Positions 27,171 to 36,327 of a stretch of 64,000 nt of DNA are shown here, one piece after another. The notes beneath the pieces were generated by a model that saw nothing but the letters and a program-made list of their open reading frames with translations, did no database searches and was not told the DNA's origin. Within the stretch, counting starts at the first letter, position 1. Each line of letters opens with the position of its first letter. The position numbers and the translations under genes are program-made. The stretch covers positions 1 through 64,000 of the forward strand of contig JAPLPQ010000030.1 of NCBI GenBank assembly GCA_026400105.1, read 5' to 3'. Source of the stretch: Burkholderiales bacterium. GTDB taxonomy: Bacteria; Pseudomonadota; Gammaproteobacteria; Burkholderiales; Burkholderiaceae_C.

Positions 27171-27638
27171 TCAGCCCAGGATGGTCCTGAACTGGGAGCG
27201 CAAGCCCGTCAGGCCACCCTGTCCGTACAAGGCGGACTCGCCCGGACCGCGCAGCGCCGCGAGGGCCGCCTGGTTGCGCACCGACAGGCGCTGGATCAGC
27301 AAGCCGTTGGTGCGGTTGAGCTCCTGCGCGCGCTGGGCGCAATCGAGCAACTCCTGCCACTGCTGCTGTACGGATCGATCGGTCTGGCGCGCGACCCAGC
27401 TCGCCATGCTGCTGTCTTGCTCGGGCAGACCGGCCTGGCCGAGCAGGCGGCGCAGCTGCTGGTGCAGCGTGACGAAGCTGGCGATCAGCTGCGACTTGCC
27501 GTGCGCGGCCTGTGACAGCGCGTCGGCATCGTTGTCGAGCAAGGCGGCTTCTTCGCGACCGATCGCCTCGTGCAACTGGGCCGCGAGGGCAAGCTCCTGC
27601 GCCAGGCTTTGCGCGATCGCGGCATCGGTGGCGTTCAT
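27171..27638 (-). CDS. flgN: FlgK/FlgL export chaperone FlgN
   Basis: A 155-residue helical protein with the FlgN-type pattern. It has an N-terminal LAQELALAAQLHEAIGREEAALL, and a C-terminal amphipathic helix (QAALAALRG...YGQGGLT) with the tyrosine and glycines that bind the hook-junction proteins and FlhA. It lies two bases after flgM and presumably shares its sigma-28 promoter. Assignment rests on both pattern and position, as FlgN sequences diverge quickly. Confidence 0.88.
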   Translation of the reverse strand: MNATDAAIAQSLAQELALAAQLHEAIGREEAALLDNDADALSQAAHGKSQLIASFVTLHQQLRRLLGQAGLPEQDSSMASWVARQTDRSVQQQWQELLDCAQRAQELNRTNGLLIQRLSVRNQAALAALRGPGESALYGQGGLTGLRSQFRTILG

Positions 27639-27640
27639 GT

Positions 27641-27940
27641 TCAGGCCGAGCGCGAGTTGTCGCGGATCAGATCCTTGACCGTGCTCAGCAGGCCATCGGC
27701 GACCTTGCTCGAGTCGACCTGGAAGCGGCCATCGGCAATCGCCTCCTTGATCGACTGCACCTTCTTGGCATCGAAGCTGCCACCGCCGACCTGACGCTCG
27801 AGCTGCTGGAACTGGCCCGACATCTGGACCGTGGCAGTCTGGCTGCGCGCGGCCGAACTGGCCTCGAGGGGCTTGGGGCTGGCCGGTGCGTTGCTGACAC
27901 CCAGCCCGGGCATTTTGCCGATCGATGGTTCAATTTTCAC
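27641..27940 (-). CDS. flgM: Anti-sigma-28 factor FlgM
   Basis: A 99-residue protein with a flexible Ala/Ser/Pro-rich N-terminus and a C-terminal helix pair KKVQSIKEAIADGRFQVDSSKVADGLLSTVKDL, the region that binds FliA. FlgM holds FliA inactive until it is exported through the finished hook. A sigma-28-like promoter lies about 50 bases upstream, giving the usual feedback loop. Confidence 0.93.
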   Translation of the reverse strand: MKIEPSIGKMPGLGVSNAPASPKPLEASSAARSQTATVQMSGQFQQLERQVGGGSFDAKKVQSIKEAIADGRFQVDSSKVADGLLSTVKDLIRDNSRSA

Positions 27941-27987
27941 GGGGGTATCCTGACATGTGGTGACGGGTGCTGCCTTGCTTTGCCCTG

Positions 27988-28014
27988 TTAACGGTCATGG
28001 TGCCGCAAACTTGA
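27988..28014 (-). promoter_or_regulatory. Sigma-28 (FliA) promoter of flgM-flgN
   Basis: On the minus strand TCAAGTTT (28014-28007), 11 bases, then ACCGTTAA (27995-27988). The elements and the 11-base gap match the FliA consensus TAAAGTTT-N11-GCCGATAA closely. Confidence 0.8.
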
Positions 28015-28032
28015 GTCCGTTGGCAAGCGGCT

Positions 28033-28725
28033 TCACGGTTCCAGTTCGACCCAGCCGCCGGCCTGGGCCTTGCCGCTGACGGTCTGGCCCGACGCCACGC
28101 GCACCTGGACTGGCTGCCCTGCGGCGGCGTTGCCCAGCGCACGGCCCTCGGAGTCGATCCGAAAGCCCGTGCCCTCGAGCACCAGCTTGACGGTTTGTCC
28201 GGCCGTGACGACATTGACGCTGCGCAGCCATTGCTGGCGCAGCGGTGCGCCGGCCGCCACTGCCGCCGTCAGGCTGCGGCCCAGCCACTGCTTCTCGTCG
28301 GTCACTGCGCCCGGCGGCAGGTTCTCGGCATAGGTCTGCTCGACCGTCAGGTCCTGCGCTTGCAACAGGTGACCGGCCTGCAGCGGTGCCTTGGCCAGAT
28401 AGTAGCTGCGCGATTCCTGGATCGTGGCGCTCAGGTAGATCGTCCAGGGCTGGGGCTTGTGGCAGCGCACGCCGATGCGCAGCTGGCCGCGCAGCGGCTG
28501 CTGGCCCGAAGGCAGCAGGACCTCAGGCTTGGGGCAGGCCGGTAGCTGGAGTTGCGGATCTGGCGGGCTGACCCGCACGCGGCTGGAGGCCGGCAGTTGT
28601 GCCTCGACGGCGCTCGCGACCTGCTCGCGCAGCGCGTCAAGATTGTGCCGGGTCGAGGGCTGCGCCTGGGCCGCCAGGCTGGTCAGCAGCAGGCAGCCTT
28701 GCAGCAGACGGTAGGGTCGCTTCAT
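28033..28725 (-). CDS. flgA: P-ring assembly chaperone FlgA
   Basis: A 230-residue periplasmic protein that helps FlgI build the P ring. A signal sequence (MKRPYRLLQGCLLLTSLAAQA) precedes a SAF-like domain. It shows the conserved VRVSPPDPQLQLPACP, RVRC-like IGVRCHKPQPWTIYL, and a C-terminal GQTVKLVLEGTGFRIDSEGRAL. The ATG at 28725 fits the signal sequence; an ATG ten codons upstream would spoil it. It diverges from flgB. Confidence 0.92.
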   Translation of the reverse strand: MKRPYRLLQGCLLLTSLAAQAQPSTRHNLDALREQVASAVEAQLPASSRVRVSPPDPQLQLPACPKPEVLLPSGQQPLRGQLRIGVRCHKPQPWTIYLSATIQESRSYYLAKAPLQAGHLLQAQDLTVEQTYAENLPPGAVTDEKQWLGRSLTAAVAAGAPLRQQWLRSVNVVTAGQTVKLVLEGTGFRIDSEGRALGNAAAGQPVQVRVASGQTVSGKAQAGGWVELEP

Positions 28726-28910
28726 GGTTGGCACCAAGTGTAGAGGGATTCCCATGCCGGGTGCGAGGCTCTAACAGCCAAGCTGAACGCGGTTTTGGGC
28801 TTTGTTTGCCCGATCGCATGTGCCGTAAGCTGCGTAAAGTAAGACAATCCCTATCACTGCCCGTGCGTCCTTGCAAGCGGGCGGGTTCTGGGTTTTGAAC
28901 GGAGGCCTAG
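28726..28910. promoter_or_regulatory. Divergent promoter region flgA/flgB
   Basis: This 185-base gap separates the starts of flgA (minus) and flgB (plus) and must carry the early (FlhDC-dependent) promoters of both runs. No sigma-28 or sigma-54 signature is seen. A strong GGAGG ribosome-binding site precedes flgB. Confidence 0.5.
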
Positions 28911-29309
28911 ATGGCAGGAAGACTGGACGAGGCACTGGGGTTTCACGAGCAGGCCCTGCGACTGCGGGCGCAGCGCCAGCAGCTGCTGGCAACCAATATC
29001 GCCAACGCCGATACCCCCCACTACAAGGCGCAGGATTTCGATTTTGCCCAGGCCATGAAGGCCGCCATGGCCGGTGCCGCCGGCAATGCGCAGCAGCTTC
29101 AGCGCACCCATGCCGCCCACCAGGGGCTGGCCTCGGACGGCATGCCACAGGCCCAGCCGCGTGCTGTCGTGCAGGCCAGCCGCGACGGCAACACGGTCGA
29201 CCTCGACATCGAACGCAGCGCCTTCACCGAAAACGCCCTGCGCTACGAAGCCGGCGTGACCATCCTGTCCTCCAAGCTCAAGGGCTTGTTTTCCGTCATT
29301 CAGGGTTGA
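28911..29309 (+). CDS. flgB: Flagellar proximal rod protein FlgB
   Basis: A 132-residue rod subunit. It has the rod/hook N-terminal motif [21 protein letters not shown] and a C-terminal heptad region [19 protein letters not shown] that forms the coiled core of the rod. First gene of the flgBCDEFGHIJ run, with a good ribosome-binding site about six bases upstream. Confidence 0.96.
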   Translation: MAGRLDEALGFHEQALRLRAQRQQLLATNIANADTPHYKAQDFDFAQAMKAAMAGAAGNAQQLQRTHAAHQGLASDGMPQAQPRAVVQASRDGNTVDLDIERSAFTENALRYEAGVTILSSKLKGLFSVIQG

Positions 29310-29314
29310 TCGCC

Positions 29315-29716
29315 ATGTCCTTGCTCAATGTTTTCCAGGTCGCGGGCTCGGCCATGACCGCGCAGGCGCAGCGCCTGAACGTCGTGGCCAGCAACCTCGC
29401 CAATGCCGAGAGCACCAGCGGCCCCGGTGGCCAGCCCTATCGGGCCAAGCAGCTCGAGTTCATGGCCGCCGCGCTGCCTGGCGGCGCGACCGGAGTCAAG
29501 GCCGGCCCGGTGGTCGAGGACCAGACCCCGCCGCGGCTGCTCTACAACCCCTCGCACCCCCAGGCCAACGAGCAGGGCTATGTCGCGATGCCCAACGTCA
29601 ACGTGGTCGAGGAAATGGTCAACATGCTGTCGGCCTCGCGCTCCTACCAGACCAACGTCGATACCCTCAATGCCGCCAAATCCATGGCGCTCAAGACACT
29701 GACCATCGGTCAGTGA
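29315..29716 (+). CDS. flgC: Flagellar proximal rod protein FlgC
   Basis: A 133-residue rod protein. N-terminal motif [23 protein letters not shown] and C-terminal [36 protein letters not shown] both match the family closely. It starts five bases after flgB; earlier in-frame codons run inside flgB. Confidence 0.96.
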   Translation: MSLLNVFQVAGSAMTAQAQRLNVVASNLANAESTSGPGGQPYRAKQLEFMAAALPGGATGVKAGPVVEDQTPPRLLYNPSHPQANEQGYVAMPNVNVVEEMVNMLSASRSYQTNVDTLNAAKSMALKTLTIGQ

Positions 29717-29729
29717 GAAAGGCCACCCG

Positions 29730-30395
29730 ATGGCAGTCAACAGCATCAGTTCGAACACCGGGGTCAGCACCCCGGCCAGCACCTCTACACCTGCCACCGG
29801 CAGTGTCGGCGAAGCCCAGTCCAGCTTCATGAAGCTGCTCGTGGCCCAGATGCAGAACCAGGACCCGATGAACCCGATGGACAATGCGCAGATGACCTCG
29901 CAGATGGCCCAGCTCAACATGGTCAGCGGCATCAACCAGCTCAACAGCACGCTGTCCTCGGCGCTGTCGGGCTTCCAGGCGACCCAGACCATGCAGGCCT
30001 CGAGCCTGATCGGGCGCGAGGTGCTGGTGCCGAGTTCGACGCTGCAGCTCAGCGAAGGCCAGGCCAAGATGGGGGTCGATCTCGCGCAGTCGGTCGAAAG
30101 CCTCAAGCTGACCGTGCTCGACGGCGCCGGCCAGACGCTGCACAGCATCGACCTGGGGCCGCAGTCGGCCGGTCTGACCCAGCTCGCCTGGGACGGCGCC
30201 ACCGATGCCGGTGCGGCAGCATCCGACGGCCGCTACACCTTCAAGCTCGAGGCCTTGCACAACGGCCAGTCGGTCACGGCTACTGCGCTGTCGGCGGCCC
30301 AGGTCGGTGGTGTCTCGCTCAGCAACAACAGCGTGCGCCTGAACCTGGCTGGCCTGGGCGATGTGGCCCTGGCCGACGTGCGCCAGGTGCGCTGA
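29730..30395 (+). CDS. flgD: Hook cap protein FlgD
   Basis: A 221-residue scaffold for hook assembly. The N-terminal SFMKLLVAQMQNQDPMNPMDNAQMTSQMAQLN is the FlgD signature, followed by a Tudor-like and an Ig-like (FlgD_ig) domain in the second half (GAGQTLHSIDLGPQSAG, then DGRYTFKLEA). It lies between flgC and flgE. Confidence 0.95.
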   Translation: MAVNSISSNTGVSTPASTSTPATGSVGEAQSSFMKLLVAQMQNQDPMNPMDNAQMTSQMAQLNMVSGINQLNSTLSSALSGFQATQTMQASSLIGREVLVPSSTLQLSEGQAKMGVDLAQSVESLKLTVLDGAGQTLHSIDLGPQSAGLTQLAWDGATDAGAAASDGRYTFKLEALHNGQSVTATALSAAQVGGVSLSNNSVRLNLAGLGDVALADVRQVR

Positions 30396-30425
30396 TCTTC
30401 ATTCATATTTTAAGGGGTTACGGTC

Positions 30426-31913
30426 ATGGCTTTTCTGATTGACAACTCAGCCGTCAAGTCCTCCGCCAAGCGGCTCGAGGTCATTGGCAACAACGTCGCC
30501 AACGTCAACACCGTGGGTTTCAAGGGTTCGGATTTCGAGGATGCGCTGGCGTCCGCGTTGAATACCGAGACCGGCATCAGGGCCACGGGCGGACGCCAGA
30601 GCTTCTCGCAAGGTGACGTCAGCGCCACCAACAACCCGCTGGACATGGCGATCAGCGGAGCCGGCTTCTTCCGCGTCGAAAGCGGTGACCGGGTGGCCTA
30701 CACCCGCGGCGGCCAGTTCAACCTCAACAAGGATGGCGAAATCGTCAACTCCATGGGCGACAAGCTGACCGGCTTCCTGGCCGATCCGGCCAGTGGCCTG
30801 ATCAAGACCGGCAAACCCGTGCCGCTGACGATCAGCCAGGCCAACGATGCGCCCAAGCCGACCGCCAAGGCCACGCTCGAGCTGATGCTTGACACGCGAG
30901 CCAACCCGATCCCTGCCGCCACGGCCGCTTCGGTCGCCGACAAGGCGGCGATCGCCAAGGCCAGTGCCTCCCAGGCCGCCGCCGTGGCGGCCGAAACCGC
31001 TGCTACCGAGGCCCAAGCCCTCGCCGCTGCCCGCGCGCTCGACCCCAATGCCACGGCTGCCGACAGGGCCACCGCCGACGCGGCAGCGGTCGCCGCGGTT
31101 GCCGCCGCCACCGCTGCTACGGCAGCCGCCGCAGTCGATGCGCCGGCTGGTGACGCCGCCCTCAAGACGGTGTCCGACGCGGCTTACGCGGCGTTCGATC
31201 CGACCGATCCCACGACCTACACCCATTCCACCACCACCACGGTCTATACCGCGCAGGGCAAGGAAGTCGGGGTCCAGACCTTCTACGTCAAGCTCGCCGA
31301 CAACAGCTGGGATGTCTATGCCTGGCAGGGCGGGACCGACAAGCCCGCCAAGCTCGGCGGCCTGACCTTCGATTCCAAGGGCCAGGTCCAGTCCTCGACG
31401 GTCTATGACAGCGCCACCAGCACCAGCACCGCGGCGGCCACCAAGGGCGAATTCGGCATCACGATCGACAACACCAAGATGGCGCTCGATCTCGGCAGCG
31501 CGACCCAGTATGGCTCCAAGTTCACCGTGCGGGTGAGCCAGGACGGCCGCGGTGTCGGGCAGTTGCTCAACTACAGCGTGGCCGAGGACGGCATCATCAC
31601 CGCACGCTACAACAACGGCAACAGCAAGGTGCTCGGCCAGGTGGTGCTGGCCAATTTCCGCAGCCTCAACGGACTGCATGCCGTGGGCAACAACCAGTGG
31701 CTCGAGACCTCGGCTTCAGGTTCGGCCGAGATCAACCAGCCCGGTGTCGGCGTGCTGGGCTCGCTGAAGGCTTCCTCGACCGAATCGGCCAACATCGACC
31801 TCACGCTCGAGATGATCAAGATGATCTCGGCCCAGCGCAGCTTCCAGGCTGCCGCCGAAATGATGCGCCGCCAGGACGAGACCATGCAGACCGTGGTCAA
31901 CATCGGTCGATGA
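30426..31913 (+). CDS. flgE: Flagellar hook protein FlgE with alanine-rich insertion
   Basis: The 495-residue hook subunit. The N-terminal VIGNNVANVNTVGFKGSDFED and C-terminal LEMIKMISAQRSFQAAAEMMRRQDETMQTVVNIGR form the inner D0/D1 core. Between the LDTRANPIP stretch and FDPTDPTTY, where E. coli FlgE goes straight on, there is an extra segment of about 94 residues (roughly 163-256) made mostly of alanine, with scattered Asp, Lys, Glu, Thr. It is in frame and sits in the outer part of the molecule. The rest of the protein is normal. Confidence 0.95.
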   Translation: MAFLIDNSAVKSSAKRLEVIGNNVANVNTVGFKGSDFEDALASALNTETGIRATGGRQSFSQGDVSATNNPLDMAISGAGFFRVESGDRVAYTRGGQFNLNKDGEIVNSMGDKLTGFLADPASGLIKTGKPVPLTISQANDAPKPTAKATLELMLDTRANPIPAATAASVADKAAIAKASASQAAAVAAETAATEAQALAAARALDPNATAADRATADAAAVAAVAAATAATAAAAVDAPAGDAALKTVSDAAYAAFDPTDPTTYTHSTTTTVYTAQGKEVGVQTFYVKLADNSWDVYAWQGGTDKPAKLGGLTFDSKGQVQSSTVYDSATSTSTAAATKGEFGITIDNTKMALDLGSATQYGSKFTVRVSQDGRGVGQLLNYSVAEDGIITARYNNGNSKVLGQVVLANFRSLNGLHAVGNNQWLETSASGSAEINQPGVGVLGSLKASSTESANIDLTLEMIKMISAQRSFQAAAEMMRRQDETMQTVVNIGR

Positions 31914-31939
31914 CCGCATTGAGCCTTCTGGACTAAGCC

Positions 31940-32680
31940 ATGGACCGTCTGATCTACACCGCCATGACCGGTGCCAAGCAGGTCGCCGAGCAGCAGACCA
32001 CGGTGTCGCACAACCTCGCCAACGTCGGCACGGGTGGTTTCCGGGCCCAGATCGACGCCTTTCGCGCCATGCCGGTGCCGGGCGGCGAAAAACCCACCCG
32101 CGCCCAGGTGCAAAGCAGCACCGTGGCGGCCGACTTCACGCCTGGGGCGATCCAGCAGACCGGTCGCACGCTCGACCTGGCGCTGCCAGGCGCGGGCTGG
32201 CTGTCGGTGCTGGGCACCGATGGGCGCGAAGCCTATACCCGCAGCGGCTCGCTCAAGCTCGGTCCCGACGGTGCGCTATTGACCCAGTCCGGCCGGCCGG
32301 TGCTGGGCGAGGGCGGGCCCTTGAACCTGCCCCCCGATGTCGAGCTCATGGTCGGCCGCGATGGCACGATCTCGGCGCTGCAGCCGGGCGTGAGCCCGGC
32401 GGTGGCGGAGCAGATCGGTCGCCTCAAGCTCGTCAACCCGCCGCAGGCCGATCTGACGCGCAGCGACGACGGACTGTTCCGGCTGCGCAGTGGCGCCGAT
32501 GCCGAGGCCGATCCCGCCGTCAGGCTCGAATCGGGCGCGCTCGAGGGCAGCAACGTCAGCGTGGTTGACGCGATGGTGCGCATGATCGACCTGGGGCGCC
32601 AGTTCGACACCCAGATGAGCCTGCTCAAGCATGCCGATGGCAATGCCAGCAAGGCCGACCAGGTGCTGGGCCTGAACTGA
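31940..32680 (+). CDS. flgF: Flagellar proximal rod protein FlgF
   Basis: A 246-residue rod protein: VSHNLANVGTGGFRAQIDAFRA at the N-terminus, PLDLALPG-like LDLALPGAGWLSVLGTDGREAYTRSGSLKLG in the middle, and a C-terminal GSNVSVVDAMVRMIDLGRQFDTQM helix. It lies between flgE and flgG with short gaps. Confidence 0.95.
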   Translation: MDRLIYTAMTGAKQVAEQQTTVSHNLANVGTGGFRAQIDAFRAMPVPGGEKPTRAQVQSSTVAADFTPGAIQQTGRTLDLALPGAGWLSVLGTDGREAYTRSGSLKLGPDGALLTQSGRPVLGEGGPLNLPPDVELMVGRDGTISALQPGVSPAVAEQIGRLKLVNPPQADLTRSDDGLFRLRSGADAEADPAVRLESGALEGSNVSVVDAMVRMIDLGRQFDTQMSLLKHADGNASKADQVLGLN

Positions 32681-32718
32681 TCGCCCGCGATCTCCTCACC
32701 AAATAAAAGGAACAAGCC

Positions 32719-33504
32719 ATGCTTCGCTCACTGTGGGTGGCCAAGACGGGTCTGGAAGCGCAACAAGCGCAGATGGACGTCATCACCAACAACATCGCCA
32801 ACGTCAACACCAACGGTTTCAAGCGTTCGCGCGCGGTGTTCGAGGACCTGCTGTACCAGACCGTGCGTCAGCCTGGCGCGCCATCCTCGCAGCAGACCCA
32901 GTTCCCCACTGGCCTGCAGTTCGGCACCGGCGTCAAACCGGTCGCGACCGAGCGGCTGCACACCCAGGGCAACCTGATGCAGACCGGCAACAGCAAGGAC
33001 ATCGCGATTGACGGCAAGGGCTTCTTCCAGATCCAGTTGTCCGACGGCACGGTCGCCTATAGCCGCGACGGCTCCTTCCACGTGGACAACCAGGGCCAGC
33101 TCGTGACTTCCAGCGGCTACCTGCTGCTGCCCCAGATCACCGTGCCGGCCGAGGCCCAGGTCCTGACCGTCTCGCGCAGCGGCCAGGTCAGCGTGACCGT
33201 GCAGGGCACTGCCGCGGCGCAGGAGCTCGGCACGCTGCAGCTGGCGTCCTTCATCAACCCGGCCGGTCTCGAGGCCAGGGGCGAGAACCTGTATGTCGAG
33301 ACCGGTGCCTCGGGCGCGCCGATCGTCAACGAGCCCGGCACCAACGGCCTGGGCCAGCTGTCGCAGGGCTTTGTCGAGGCGGCCAACGTCAACGTGGTCG
33401 AGGAGATGGTCAATATGGTGCAGGCCCAGCGCGCCTACGAGCTCAACAGCAAGGCCGTGACCGCGTCCGACCAGATGCTGCAGAAAATTGCCCAGCTGGG
33501 TTGA
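32719..33504 (+). CDS. flgG: Flagellar distal rod protein FlgG
   Basis: A 261-residue distal rod subunit. Family hallmarks are [44 protein letters not shown], the FlgG-specific QPGA segment followed by LQFGTGV, and the C-terminal [25 protein letters not shown]. An AGGAACA ribosome-binding site precedes the ATG. Distal rod length is set by FlgG stacking inside the P/L rings encoded next door. Confidence 0.97.
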   Translation: MLRSLWVAKTGLEAQQAQMDVITNNIANVNTNGFKRSRAVFEDLLYQTVRQPGAPSSQQTQFPTGLQFGTGVKPVATERLHTQGNLMQTGNSKDIAIDGKGFFQIQLSDGTVAYSRDGSFHVDNQGQLVTSSGYLLLPQITVPAEAQVLTVSRSGQVSVTVQGTAAAQELGTLQLASFINPAGLEARGENLYVETGASGAPIVNEPGTNGLGQLSQGFVEAANVNVVEEMVNMVQAQRAYELNSKAVTASDQMLQKIAQLG

Positions 33505-33508
33505 CGAG

Positions 33509-34180
33509 ATGCTGCATCTGTTCAAGCATCTGGCGGCACCGATCTGCCTGGCTCTGGCCGGCTGCAGCGCGGTGCAGCCCAGCTCCATCGTGCCTTATCC
33601 GACCAGCGCGCGCGCCCAGCCGGCCGCGGTGACCAGCTCCAGCCCGGGCGCGATCTTCCAGGCCCAGGCCTATCGCCCGCTGTTCGAGGATCGGCGCGCC
33701 CGTGCGGTCGGCGATGTGCTGACCATCGTCATCAACGAAAAGGCCCAGGCCGACAAGCGGGCCTCGGCTTCGGCCACCAATTCCGCCAGCGTCAACAGCC
33801 AGGCCAGCAAGCTGTCCCTGTTGCCGGCCACCGTGTCGGACTGGCTGGGCCTGCAGGCCGGCGGCAGCAACACCTCCAGCAACAAGGAGGCCGGTGCGGC
33901 CGGCTCGAACTTCCTCGGCACCCTGGCCGTCAGCGTGATCGATGTGCTGCCCAACGGCAACCTGCTCGTCGGCGGAGAAAAGCAGATCGGCCTCGACAAG
34001 GGGTCCGAGTTCATCCGCTTCTCCGGCATCGTGGCGCCAGCCTCGATCAGCGCCGGCAACACGGTCCCGTCGACCCAGGTCGCCGATGCGCGGCTCGAGT
34101 ACCGGACCAACAGCCAGATCGACAAGTCCCAGCTTGCCAGCATGCTCAACCGCCTCTTCTACAGCATCGTGCCGCTTTGA
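33509..34180 (+). CDS. flgH: L-ring lipoprotein FlgH
   Basis: A 223-residue outer-membrane lipoprotein that forms the L ring. The signal sequence ends in the lipobox LALAGC. Further on are YRPLFEDRRARAVGDVLTIVINE, a Ser/Asn-rich variable stretch, and the family core NGNLLVGGEKQIGLDKGSEFIRFSGIV. The ATG at 33509 fits the signal sequence better than an upstream in-frame ATG at 33488, which lies inside flgG. Confidence 0.95.
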   Translation: MLHLFKHLAAPICLALAGCSAVQPSSIVPYPTSARAQPAAVTSSSPGAIFQAQAYRPLFEDRRARAVGDVLTIVINEKAQADKRASASATNSASVNSQASKLSLLPATVSDWLGLQAGGSNTSSNKEAGAAGSNFLGTLAVSVIDVLPNGNLLVGGEKQIGLDKGSEFIRFSGIVAPASISAGNTVPSTQVADARLEYRTNSQIDKSQLASMLNRLFYSIVPL

Positions 34181-35295
34181 TGTCATTGCCTATCCTGTCT
34201 TCGCTGCCTGGTCTGCGCCGCAGCCTGTTCGCGCTGTGCCTGTTGCTGGCGGGCCCGGTCCAGGCCGAGCGCATCAAGGACCTCGCGACCCTGCAGGGCG
34301 TGCGCTACAACCCGCTGCTGGGCTATGGCCTGGTGGTGGGCCTCGACGGCACCGGCGACCAGTCGCCGTTCACGGTCCAGGCGGTGGTCAACATGCTGCA
34401 GCAGATGGGAATGACCCTGCCGCCGGGCGTCAACTTGCAGGCCAAGAACGTCGCTGGCGTGATGGTCACTACCAGCCTGCCGGCCTTCGTCCAGAGCGGC
34501 CAGTCGCTCGATGTGACCGTTTCCTCGATGGGCAGCGCCAAGAGCCTGCGCGGCGGCACCCTGCTGATGACGCCGCTCAAGGGTGCCGATGGCCAGGTCT
34601 ATGCCCTGGCGCAGGGCAATGTGCTGGTCAGCGGTGCCGGTGCCGCGGCGGGTGGCGCCAAGGCACAGGTCAACCACTTGAACGTCGGGCGCATCAGCGG
34701 CGGCGCCACCGTCGAGCGCAGCGTGCCGACCGAGCTGGGGCAGGGCGACTCGGTGACGCTGGAACTCAGGGACAGCGACTTCGGCACCGCCAGCCGGGTG
34801 GTCGAGGCGCTGAACCGGCGCTTCGGTCCGGCCACCGCCTCGGCGCAGAACGGACGCGTGATCCAGGTGCAGGCGCCGCAGCAGCAGGACCAGCGCGTGG
34901 CCTTCCTGGGCGCGCTCGAGTCGCTCGAGGTCACGCCGACCCAGCAAGCGCCCAAGGTGGTGCTCAATGGTCGCACCGGTTCGATCGTGATGAACCAGAC
35001 CGTCACGCTCGAGGCCTGCGCGATTGCGCACGGCAACCTCTCGATCGTGATCGGCAGCAGTTCCGAGGTCAGCCAGCCCGCTCCGCTGTCGCAGGGCCAG
35101 ACGGTGGTGACGACCCGCACCAATATCGAGATCAAGCAGGAGCCCGGCCAGCTCATGCTGCTGCCGCGCGCCGTCCTGCTGGCCGATGTGGTCAAGGCCC
35201 TCAACGCGATCGGCGCCACGCCGCAGGACCTGCTGGCCATCCTGCAGGCGATGAAGGCCGCCGGTGCCTTGCGGGCCGAACTTGAAGTGATCTGA
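34180..35295 (+). CDS. flgI: P-ring protein FlgI
   Basis: A 371-residue periplasmic protein forming the P ring around the rod. A signal sequence ends near GPVQA, followed by the near-invariant ERIKDLATLQGVRYNPLLGYGLVVGLDGTGDQ. Later motifs include QAKNVAGVMVTTSLPAF and the C-terminal LVEAL-type region (LADVVKALNAIGATPQDLLAILQAMKAAGAL). The ATG shares one base with the flgH stop. Confidence 0.96.
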   Translation: MSLPILSSLPGLRRSLFALCLLLAGPVQAERIKDLATLQGVRYNPLLGYGLVVGLDGTGDQSPFTVQAVVNMLQQMGMTLPPGVNLQAKNVAGVMVTTSLPAFVQSGQSLDVTVSSMGSAKSLRGGTLLMTPLKGADGQVYALAQGNVLVSGAGAAAGGAKAQVNHLNVGRISGGATVERSVPTELGQGDSVTLELRDSDFGTASRVVEALNRRFGPATASAQNGRVIQVQAPQQQDQRVAFLGALESLEVTPTQQAPKVVLNGRTGSIVMNQTVTLEACAIAHGNLSIVIGSSSEVSQPAPLSQGQTVVTTRTNIEIKQEPGQLMLLPRAVLLADVVKALNAIGATPQDLLAILQAMKAAGALRAELEVI

Positions 35296-35303
35296 GTCCC
35301 ATC

Positions 35304-36257
35304 ATGAGCCTGAAGCCACTGAACGATCCCAACAGCCTGGCGCTTGACGTGCAGGGCTTGAACTCGCTGCGCCAGTCCGCCAAGCAGAACTCGCCCGAGG
35401 CGCTCAAGGCTTCCGCTCAGCAGTTCGAGGGCCTGTTCATCAACATGATGCTCAAGAGCATGCGCCAGGCCACGGCGGCTGCGGGCCAGGAGCAGAGCCA
35501 GGACAGCCAGCTCTACACCTCGATGCTGGACCAGCAGCTGAGCCAGACCATGGCCCAGCGCGGCATCGGCCTGGCCGACATGATGTTGCGCCAGATGCAG
35601 CGCCAGCCGGGCGCGCTGTCCGGCGCCAATGCCGCTGGCGGCGCTGCCGCCGTGCCAGGCCAGCAGCCCGGCGTCGGCAGTCCGGACGCCGCCGGTACCG
35701 GTACCGGTGCCAATGTCGATGCCAACGCCTCGGCGGTCGGCGCTGCCGCCGCCAAGCGTCCGCTTCGGTCGGCCAGTGCGCCTGCCACCGGCGTGGTCGC
35801 GCGGGTGCAGGGTTTTATCCAGGGCGTGGGCCAGCATGCCGAGCAGGCCTCGCAGCGCACCGGCCTGCCGACCTCCTTCATCGTCGGTCAGGCCGCACTC
35901 GAAAGCGGTTGGGGCCGGCGCCAGATCAAGATGCCAGACGGCGCGCCTAGCCACAACCTGTTCGGCATCAAGGCCGGCCCCGGCTGGAACGGCAAGGTGG
36001 CCGAGGTGGTCACGACCGAATATGTCGGCGGCGTCGCGCAGCGCAAGGTGGCGAAATTCCGCGCCTATGATTCCTACGCCGAGGCCTTCAACGACTACGC
36101 CTCGGTGCTGCTCAAGAATCCCCGCTACCAGTCGGTGCTGGCCTCGGGACAAACCGTGGCCGGCTTTGCCCAGGGCATGCAGAAGGCCGGTTATGCCACC
36201 GATCCGGCCTATGCCGACAAGCTGGCTCGGGTGATCCGGCGCACGATGTCGACCTGA
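35304..36257 (+). CDS. flgJ: Rod cap and peptidoglycan hydrolase FlgJ
   Basis: A 317-residue two-domain protein. The N-terminal rod-cap domain (ASAQQFEGLFINMMLKSMRQAT) is joined by a Gly/Ala/Asn-rich linker (about 105-160) to a glucosaminidase/lysozyme-like domain. The catalytic Glu200 lies in FIVGQAALESGWGRR, followed by HNLFGIKAGPGWNG. It opens the peptidoglycan layer for rod growth. The two-domain form is the one usual in beta- and gammaproteobacteria. Confidence 0.96.
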   Translation: MSLKPLNDPNSLALDVQGLNSLRQSAKQNSPEALKASAQQFEGLFINMMLKSMRQATAAAGQEQSQDSQLYTSMLDQQLSQTMAQRGIGLADMMLRQMQRQPGALSGANAAGGAAAVPGQQPGVGSPDAAGTGTGANVDANASAVGAAAAKRPLRSASAPATGVVARVQGFIQGVGQHAEQASQRTGLPTSFIVGQAALESGWGRRQIKMPDGAPSHNLFGIKAGPGWNGKVAEVVTTEYVGGVAQRKVAKFRAYDSYAEAFNDYASVLLKNPRYQSVLASGQTVAGFAQGMQKAGYATDPAYADKLARVIRRTMST

Positions 36258-36271
36258 TTGCCGCCTGCGGC

Positions 36272-36298
36272 TCATGTTTGGCCGTTTCCTGCCGTTAC
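36272..36298 (+). promoter_or_regulatory. Sigma-28 (FliA) promoter of flgK-flgL
   Basis: TCATGTTT (36272-36279), 11 bases, GCCGTTAC (36291-36298), in the short gap between flgJ and flgK. The -10 part matches the other three sites of this window exactly or nearly so. This would give flgKL and the following receptor late-gene expression in addition to read-through. Confidence 0.75.
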
Positions 36299-36327
36299 AG
36301 CAGTAGGGCGTCCCTGAAAGCATCATC

